A stretch of DNA of 64,000 nucleotides from contig JBBPFI010000001.1 of the NCBI GenBank assembly GCA_037974965.1, positions 2,046,001 through 2,110,000 on the forward strand, written 5' to 3'. Of the stretch, positions 56,969-64,000 are shown piece after piece (the stretch's first letter is position 1; the number at the start of each line of letters is the position of its first letter). Source of the stretch: Dacryopinax spathularia. Taxonomy: Eukaryota > Basidiomycota > Dacrymycetes > Dacrymycetales > Dacrymycetaceae. Made by a program: the position numbers and the translations under genes. The notes beneath the pieces are model-generated. The model had not been told where the DNA came from. It saw only the letters and a program-made list of their open reading frames with translations, and made no database searches.

Positions 56969-57399
56969 ATGTCAGCCGACGACGCCCACCTCCAACTGCT
57001 CTACCAACCCCACGTAGCACACAACGCCGCCTCGCTCGCCACATTCAAATGGATATGCACATCCTTCGCAGGCAGCGTCGCAGGCGTCCTAGGACTCGAG
57101 AACTACGCCGGCTTCGCGCTCTTCTTCGTCAGCATCGTCCTTACGAGCTTGGCGGTGTGGGGTGTGCAGTGTAAAGGCCGGTCGGTGGACCGGTATGTGC
57201 ATGGTGGGTGGTGGGAGATCGTCAATCCGGGGCAAGAGAATATTGCGAGCTTTATATTATTTTGGACTCTGTTTTATGGTGCGTCTGTCTCGTTACCGCT
57301 GAGTGCTTAGTCTGACGCCGTTCGCAGGCATAGTGCATGGTATGCAACGATCAACCTGTCGCAGGAGGTGCTACTGACATTTGCACAGTCTATGATTAA
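56969..57399 (+). CDS. EMC6: ER membrane protein complex subunit 6
   Basis: Three exons (56969-57278, 57328-57339, 57389-57399) give 110 aa; the middle exon is only 12 bp and the last 11 bp. The protein has three hydrophobic helices: 'SFAGSVAGVLGLENYAGFAL', 'FFVSIVLTSLAVWGV' and 'NIASFILFWTLFYGIVHVYD'. The ending 'FWTLFYGIVHVYD' matches human EMC6 'LFWTFLYGMVHVY'. EMC6 forms the membrane core of the EMC insertase for tail-anchored and polytopic proteins. Without the two tiny exons the conserved C terminus would be lost, which supports the model. It is convergent with the TTC27/Emw1 gene (64 bp between stops). Confidence 0.92.
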
Positions 57400-57463
57400 C
57401 ATTCCGTTCTTCGATCTATACCCAAACTCTGTATACCCGTCAATGTAACATCCTAGGATCCAC

Positions 57464-60259
57464 CTACTCGTTCCTCAACTCCGCCAACAACTCCACCAAC
57501 CTCTCCCACTCCGGCTCATCCCCAAACGACGCCTTCGTCCTCCCCATAAAAGTCCTCACGACGCTCTTCGCCTGGAACTTCCAGTCCTTCATCCCTCCTT
57601 TCCCCTCCTCCGCCGCCCTCGGCCCTAAATTCCGCATGACATCCACGATCTCCTCTACTTCTCCTACTGCTTCCCTCCACCGGTCAAGGTCGACGTCGAC
57701 TTTCTCGTCATTGACGACAGAGGCGCGGTAGGCGTTCATATGCGCGTCTAGGGCCTCGCCCCACTTGCCTTCCCAGACAAGGATCCGAGCCCACATACGC
57801 CAGATCCTCGCCGAGTCCGAAATACGGGGCAAGATAGTGCGCGTAAACAGATCCCTCACGGCCCTCTTGAGTCCATGGCCCTCATTCGGGTTCTGCCTGG
57901 CCAGTCTGACGTCCCCGCCCTCCACCCCATCCTCTTCCTTGCTCGGAGCGCGAGTGACGGCATTAACCAACCGCTCAAGGACAGCCATATCCACACAAGC
58001 CTCTCCATCCCTCTCCGCTCGCTCTTCCACTACCCGCCCCAGTGCGCGACAAGCTTCGGAGAGCTCGCCAACGTCCATGGCGACGATCATGTAGTTTGAC
58101 CACATGCGCCAGTTTTCGTAGGAGAATTTGAGCCCTTGCTTGAGGGCGCGGAAGGCGAGGAGTTTGTTGCTGAACGGGATTCGGCCGGCAAGGGATTCAG
58201 TGTCGTCTTCCTTTTCTTCGGGCTTTGTCTCCTAGAACAATGCATTAGGCTTTAGATGATGTAATGCTTAGTTGCAGCTCACCTCATCCTCGTCCGCCGG
58301 CACTTCGTCGCTAGCCAAACTGACCTTCTCCCCCGCCTCGCCCATCCTCAAATACATACTCGCCAAATTACTCCAGCTCTCCGCGTCCTCCTGATCGATA
58401 CTCACACACCGCGCAAAACACTCCTTCGCCTCGACCCACTGCTCGGTCCGGATGTACGTGCAGCCGAGGACGAACCAGGTCCTGCTGTAGAGCGGGTTGA
58501 TCTCCGTTGCGCGCCGGAGGTAGGGGATCGCTTCACGGAAATTGCCGTGCGCGAAATGGTAGCCGCCGAGGGAACGGGCTGCGCGGGCGGAAGAGTGGTT
58601 GGACACTTGCCAGGCTTTTTCGTAGTGCTGCAGAGAGAACTCTTTCTCCAGGTCACCGAGGAGGCACCAGAGCTTCGCTTCCCTTGCCCGGTCAAGCCGG
58701 GGTCGTTGACGCTCCAACGCAGTCTTCCCCCGCTGGAGAACGACCTCTGCCTCTTGCTTCTTCCCCTCCAGAAGATCGCGAACGATAGCGATACCCTTAT
58801 CGGGCCTCTCGAGCGCCTGCCAGCACTGCACCGTCTCCTCCCACATCTCCAGTCGCTCGAATATATCCAGAGCAGAACGGATAACGCCGAGGGAAAGGAA
58901 TCGGACAGCGAGCTCGCGTTCCATCTCCCATTTACTGGGTAGGATGAGCGAGTGAAAGTAGAGCAGCCGCTCTTGGAGTGTCGAGTCGGACGTCGGCATC
59001 TGATCGATAAGCGCTTGGAGCTGGAGGGTGGAGCGTTCGACCGTTCGGGTGCGGTTCGCTTCCAGCCGGGAGCGCAGGAGGAGCGCCATGGTGTACACGG
59101 TCCAGTTCTTGGGATGGGACAGGACGCGGGCGACGTAAGCGGACATTTGCTCGGATGTCAAGCCGTGTAGTGGCGAGGTGTTCTTCACGTTTAGGCAGAG
59201 CGAGAGAAGGATGCATTGGTCGAGAGGCTCGAGTGCAGGTTGAGACCTCGGGTCGATATGCGAGAGAGCACCAGCACTTGCTGATGAGCTGGTGAACTCG
59301 GTATGCTCCAACAGCGTGTCGTCGTTCAAGGCCAAAGCTTCAGGCATGTCCCTCGGCTTCGCATCGGAAGTGGATGTCGTATTGCCTTCATCCTTCCTGA
59401 CATCGCTATCTGAACCGTCTCGCGCTCGGCTCTCAGCAAGGAGAACGAGCTGAGTAACGTCGTTTTCTTGGTATTTCGTCCTCTTGCCCAGGGCACCTGA
59501 CAGCTCGTACTGCAGTCCTGTAGCGCGAGCGGCGTTGACGAAGTTTTCTCCCGCGACTCGGTCACGGCCGACCATGTGATGGGCAATACCGCGTTCGATC
59601 CATAGGCGACCTAAGAGGTCAGGTTCCCCTTCCAGAGTCTTGATCAGACTATCGACCGAAGGAAGGATGTCTGTTGGGAAGGCGACCGGTTCATCGAGCA
59701 GATGTTGATGTAAGGACGATGCTCGAAGACGCCACCAAGCGATGGTCGAAATATGCTCGTATGGCTGATCCAGCAATATCTGAGCCAGGCGGAAGAAAGC
59801 AGGTACTGGAGCAAGATGGTATGCCGGTTCGCCTCCATAGCAAAGTTCCTCGATAGCCTGACGGTTGAGGTCTTCCTCGGTTACGTCAGCAACTTGCGTA
59901 AACAAGTCGGCAGGTTTGATATCCAGATCGGGCCCAGTCCAGTTCACTTGCACGAACGAGTGCATGCAAGCGATGGCAACACATAACCGGGAGAGCTCAG
60001 CCTCCAGACCATTTGCTGATGGAGAAAGGAGGTCCTGAAGCCGGCCCGTCCAAGCAGCCTTCGAAGAAGCCCCTTGCTGCGGGTCGAAGAATCGTCGGCT
60101 TTGAGCATGTTTCAGCACGTCGGAAAACTTCCCGTCTACCACCAGATGTGCAAGCTCGACAGGCAGAAGCTGCAAAGCCGATTCATCGATATTAGGCCGC
60201 CATCTCCCTTCAATAAGAGACTTTTCGACGAGCGATGCAGTTTCCTGGGTGAGAGCCAT
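57464..60259 (-). CDS. EMW1: Tetratricopeptide protein TTC27/Emw1
   Basis: Two exons (60259-58283 and 58231-57464) give 914 aa. The N-terminal half holds TTC27 signatures 'PLDQCILLSLCLNVKNTSPL' and 'NWTVYTMALLLRSRLEANRT', followed by 'RTVERSTLQLQALIDQ'. TPR units follow: 'LGGYHFAHGNFREAIPYLRR', 'INPLYSRTWFVLGCTYIRTE', 'DAESWSNLASMYLRMGEA' and, after the intron, 'ALKQGLKFSYENWRMWSNYM'. Yeast Emw1 is essential for cell-wall maintenance; human TTC27 is reported to help TTT/RNA-polymerase or spliceosome assembly with R2TP-like chaperones. The intron (GTGAGC..TAG) lies between two TPR blocks. Confidence 0.92.
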
Positions 60260-60458
60260 GATGAAAGACGATAATTTGGTTCCGAGCGCGCGTCAAATTT
60301 CCTAAATTACTAACGCGAAGAGTGCGGGGTATCATGATGTAATTACTTCGTAAGAATAATTAAAATGCGAGTACCAACCATGACATCGTACCTGGAACCC
60401 AATAGTGCAATAACCCAAAATTGAACGGAAAGATGGAAGCAAGAAGATTTTAGCAAGC

Positions 60459-63400
60459 TTAGAGGTAGTCCTTGCCATCCCTACTGACATATTGATGACG
60501 CGCATAGCTCTCGCCTCGATAACTACCGTGACCCTCGGGATTGTCGCGAACTGCGCCTCTGATACCGATGGGCATCGCTACGGACGGTTTACGGACAACA
60601 ATCTGCGGAGTAGGCGTCTCCGGTCTCTCAGCCGTAGGGCTGTTAACGGCGGGTGTCGGCGTATCGGAGACGAGTGGAGAGCTGGATAACGGCGTCGTTC
60701 CCATTACGCTCGATGTGAGGTTGGATACTCGGCGAGTCCAGGACTGCAAAATAGATGGTCGGTCGGAGTATGACTCGACGGTCGAGAGCGGAGGCGTGCT
60801 TGTGGTTGTTGTATCGGATGTCGCGATTGAAAGCGTAGCTGGAGTGATCAACCTATTCACCGGAGCTGCCTGCAGGAAAGTCGAGTGCATGGATGAATCC
60901 GACAGTCCTCGTCTGCGCAACGTTCGATCGAGCAGTCTCGGCTGGAATTCTTCCGGTGAATCGCTAGGAGGTGGATGCAGCGAGTCAAGAATGGCATCGA
61001 CATGTGTTGACATCCGCTGTGATGCTCCTATCCGACTCTCTGCTGCCCTGACGTCTATCGAGGTATCGGCCGAAGTGGGCTTTGGACGAGGCAGTACCAC
61101 CCAGCCTTCCGTTGGTGGTGCTGCTCTTGAGCCTGCAAAGATGCTGCGTAATTGCTCGCGGCGCCCGTCGTCTGCTCGTTTCGGCCGGGGATGAACTAGC
61201 GTCTGTTGTCCGCTGATAATCGTCGGTGCGGGTAACAACTGCGGATGGCCCAGCGAGGGATTCGGCGACGGCGGTAGTTGTACAACAGGATCTCGAGGAG
61301 CGGTCGATATGGCCCGGCGTATCACACCAGAGCCGGCGAACTCCACGTTTACGGTGGTTACAGATGGCGCGACTTCGGGTGAAAGCTTGGGCGCCGGTCT
61401 GGGCACGGGTTGCGCCAGCCCGGTTGGCGGTTTTGGTCGAGACGATGGGCCTGAACCTTCGTCCAGATCTGGACTGCCACCGAACAACTTCGATATAGGC
61501 GCGATCCATCCTCCCATAGCTGACGCGGGCCTACGTAGAGTGCGGGCGTCCTCTACACCTAGACCAACCACAGCAGGGGATTCTCTCAGCTTGCTGGCCG
61601 CTGTCGGATCGAGCGTGATTTCATTGATGGTTTCCCGCAACTGCGCAAGGTGGGTGATGAGGTCTTTGAACAGCTTGATAATAGCTCGAAGATCCATGCG
61701 CGAGAGCTCGCTCTGATCCGCAGTGGCGGCATTCATCGCAATGTGGAAGTCAGCTCGCAAGCCATTGACGTCGTTGACGATACCCTTGATTGTCGATTTG
61801 GACAAATGACCAACATCGCCTGCGAGTCGTTGTCGCTTAAGCCGTTGCGTCAATGTCGGTACGTCTGCTTGGTTCAGCCTGTTTAGTAGACCAGTCACGC
61901 GAGCGATAAGCTCAGGTACGGTCTGCCCCGGCGGCACTTCCTCCATCGTGACAGTTCTTGATCGACCAGAGATTGGTGTACTTGTATCGTCTTCCAAGAT
62001 AGGGTGCTCTAATGTGGGAAGCGGGTCTGTTTGGATACCCCTCGACCGACTGAGAAGAAGTAATGGCCGGGTTTTCGGTTTTGCTGCCTCTGCGTCGACC
62101 TCCTGGGACTCATGAGCGCTCGTTTCCGGCTCATACTCCGAGCTGAGGCGCGACGGTGGTCGAGGGAATGATGTATCCTGGGCTTGTGAGTCTGGTGAGA
62201 GTGGCCGAAGATCGCTGGTAGCGAAGCTTCGTGGGCTGCGAAGGGTATCGCGGCTGTATGACTTGGCTTGCTGGGCTTGCACGAAGGAGGCGAATACAGG
62301 TGAAACGCTTAGGATCCCAGGAGATACACTCCGTATGCGGGGTGAATGCGGTGCAGACGATGAGAGGGACGGCGTGGCGAGTTGTTCCGCCCGGCGATAC
62401 TGTACGCCATTGGGTATGCTTCCCCAGCTTGTCTTCCGGTTGTGGTTCATCCCGCTTAATGAAGCGAGGGAGATGCGGCGGTGGTGGCTGAAAGGACTTG
62501 GTACGCGAGTGAGGTCTTCATCAACCGTCGGTAATGGTCGGCTACCGAAACCGGCAGCGCGCAGCTCATCCAGCTCATCTTGCAGCGCCCGTGCACTCTC
62601 CCTTGTCTCGACCAAGAGGTTACGCAATTCTCCGTTGTCCCGCTTAAGCGCCTCGTTGTCGGTGACCAGTCCTTCCAATACCTCCCCCATCTCCGTGCTG
62701 GACATGAATCCTCCACTGACACCCTGGCTGAGGGTAGATCGCATTGACTCGATCCTCGAGCGGGCAGTAGTCACCAGCTCTTGCAGTACCTCAGCCTGAG
62801 ACTCCTTTTCCGCATCACGCGCCTCTTCCATCCTATGCAACGCCATCTCCATATCCTCGCATCTTTGTGCCAGAGCAGCAGCGCGCGACTCGGCTGCTTG
62901 TGTCCGGCGCACCTGCTCGGCCAACTCCTCTCGTATGTCGTTATTCTCTTGTGTGAGGTCATCCACCCGCGACTGCAGATTGGAGAAGCCCATGCTTTGA
63001 CGCTTCAACTTCTGCAGGGAACTCCGCTTCTCGGCGACTTCATGCAGGAGGGTGCGGTTTGATGCGTCGGCCAGGTCGAGGTTGAGCTGTGATTGCGACA
63101 GTCGCTGCAAGAAGTGAGTCGACTCCTAAGAAATGAAATGGCCAGGATGTACCTTCTCAATGGTGCCATTCTGTTTGACCAACTCTGACATCCGAGCCAC
63201 CAACTGATCATTAGCTTGACGGGCTGCGGATAGTTGGTCCATGGCCTCCTTATGCCGTCGTTCCAGTTCTTCAATCTAATTGAAGGTGTTAGCCGATCGG
63301 TCGGTCTGATCTAGGATACCTATGCGTACTTTCTTCGTCTGTACACCTTGTTGCCGCATGTATGCGTCGTTCCGTTGCAGTAAGGCTTGACCGACCTCTG

Positions 63401-63691
63401 TGCACTCGGTCAGCCTTCACCTTAGGACATCGTGAACGGGGCAAGCGCACCTGCACTGAGGTGCAACCTCTTCTCCAGCTTCTCTCTCATCTTCGTCCAC
63501 CTCTCATAATTATCGCAGCTCTCCCGATTGCAGCAACATTGTACCTCTCCGCCAGCGCTCAGTGTACCGTCAGGGGTGGTCGCGCGCGAGAAGGAAGCGA
63601 GGAGATCGTTGATGGTCGTAGAGGCATTGAGCAGATCGTTGCTTGACAAGTCTAATGATTCAACCGAAGGAGTCGGTGGGAGAGAGTCCAT
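60459..63691 (-). CDS. Large coiled-coil protein of unknown function
   Basis: Four exons (63691-63451, 63397-63330, 63275-63153, 63104-60459) give about 1025 aa. The N terminus 'MDSLPPTPSVESLDLSSNDL' is followed by a Cys cluster 'EVQCCCNRESCDNYERWTKM', a possible small metal-binding or protein-binding motif. Then comes a continuous coiled coil of about 300 residues ('RRHKEAMDQLSAARQANDQL', 'LTQENNDIREELAEQVRRTQ', 'ALKRDNGELRNLLVETRESA'). The centre and C-terminal half are Ser/Pro-rich and disordered, with one helical block 'VPELIARVTGLLNRLNQADV'. It could be a cytoskeletal, spindle-pole or vesicle-tether scaffold; I do not recognise a named family. An upstream in-frame ATG at 63724 is possible. 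Confidence 0.75.
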
Positions 63692-64000
63692 GTACAAGAC
63701 CAAGCGAGTGACGTTAGGGTACAAAGTTGTCGAAGCAAGCGAAGGTTACGCAAACATGTAGGGGGGTTACACCACGTCGAGAAGGCTGGCGAGCCCTAGC
63801 GCCCGTCTAGGGACCCGACCGGCGTCGCGCTCCTGTTTCGTGTCGCGCCGGTCGCGTGGTCCTGACATGTCATCCCCTGGTCCCCGATGTCGACCTTTGT
63901 TGTGCCAAGACGACCAGTCGTATTCATAACCAAACTTGACAAGTCCCGCCCTTCGGTTACGGCAATCGAGATGGTCATCTCCACCGGCTTTGTCTGTTCG
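63692..64000. other. Upstream region at the right edge
   Basis: This contains the promoter of the coiled-coil gene. A GC-rich inverted repeat (CGACCGGCG..CGCCGGTCG) is near 63819-63856. A 62-codon minus-strand ORF (63984-63796) has no recognisable motif. The start of a gene beyond the window cannot be excluded. Confidence 0.4.

Noticed and set aside
63126-63152. 27-bp intron in the coiled-coil gene
   Set aside because: Too short for a spliceosomal intron; an in-frame acceptor 21 bp further gives a normal 48-bp intron with a pyrimidine-rich end, so that model was used.
63796-63984. 62-codon minus-strand ORF at the right edge
   Set aside because: No motif and no upstream context within the window; cannot be supported as a gene.

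Overview
The window is nuclear DNA from a basidiomycete fungus. The protein set is fungal (PP4 phosphatase, Nup188, Boi-type SH3-SAM-PH protein, Aro8, UBP1, Emw1/TTC27). Genes are dense and intron-rich with very short introns (mostly about 45-70 bp), and base composition is GC-rich. Together these fit a Tremellomycetes-like yeast or relative; the exact order cannot be fixed from sequence alone. About 24 protein-coding genes can be supported. Most exon joins given were checked by hand for GT-AG borders, reading-frame phase and agreement with the known protein family.

Layout. 1-4.8 kb: 3' part of an NAD-dependent epimerase gene, exosome subunit RRP43, PP4 catalytic subunit and mitochondrial COQ10. 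4.88-5.48 kb: a 596-bp non-autonomous DNA transposon (MITE) with two 185-bp inverted repeats and an 8-bp target duplication, inserted just upstream of COQ10. 6.3-7.4 kb: a divergent endonuclease/exonuclease/phosphatase-fold protein. 7.4-10.0 kb: gene-poor. 10.0-16.4 kb: the large nucleoporin NUP188. 16.7-19.4 kb: SAP18 with a long RGG/RS tail, and RUB1 (NEDD8). 19.4-22.5 kb: gene-poor. 22.5-23.9 kb: an Nrg1-like two-finger C2H2 regulator with a long purine-rich upstream region. 25.2-29.4 kb: gene-poor, with one doubtful spliced gene.

29.4-41.0 kb is the most unusual neighbourhood. Three paralogous 12-TM major facilitator transporters (one on the minus strand, two on the plus strand) surround an Aro8-type aromatic aminotransferase and a six-knuckle CNBP/Gis2 protein. 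Two of the transporters share intron positions; the third has fewer introns.

41.0-63.7 kb is compact housekeeping sequence: ISY1 splicing factor; an SH3-SAM-PH-CH polarity protein; a small conserved nuclear-type protein; mitochondrial uL13m; a membrane-anchored UBP1-type deubiquitinase; a small secreted protein; a DNAJC28-like mitochondrial protein; the U5 snRNP 40-kDa WD protein; EMC6; TTC27/Emw1; and a large coiled-coil protein.

No operon-like logic is expected. RNA-processing functions (RRP43, SAP18, CNBP, ISY1, SNRNP40) are frequent. No complete rRNA, tRNA, CRISPR or retroelement was seen. The strongest hunt items are the MITE with its internal repeat array, the SAP18-RS and SH3-SAM-PH-CH architectures, the MFS triplet with a GC-AG intron, and unusual micro-exons including an ATG-only first exon.
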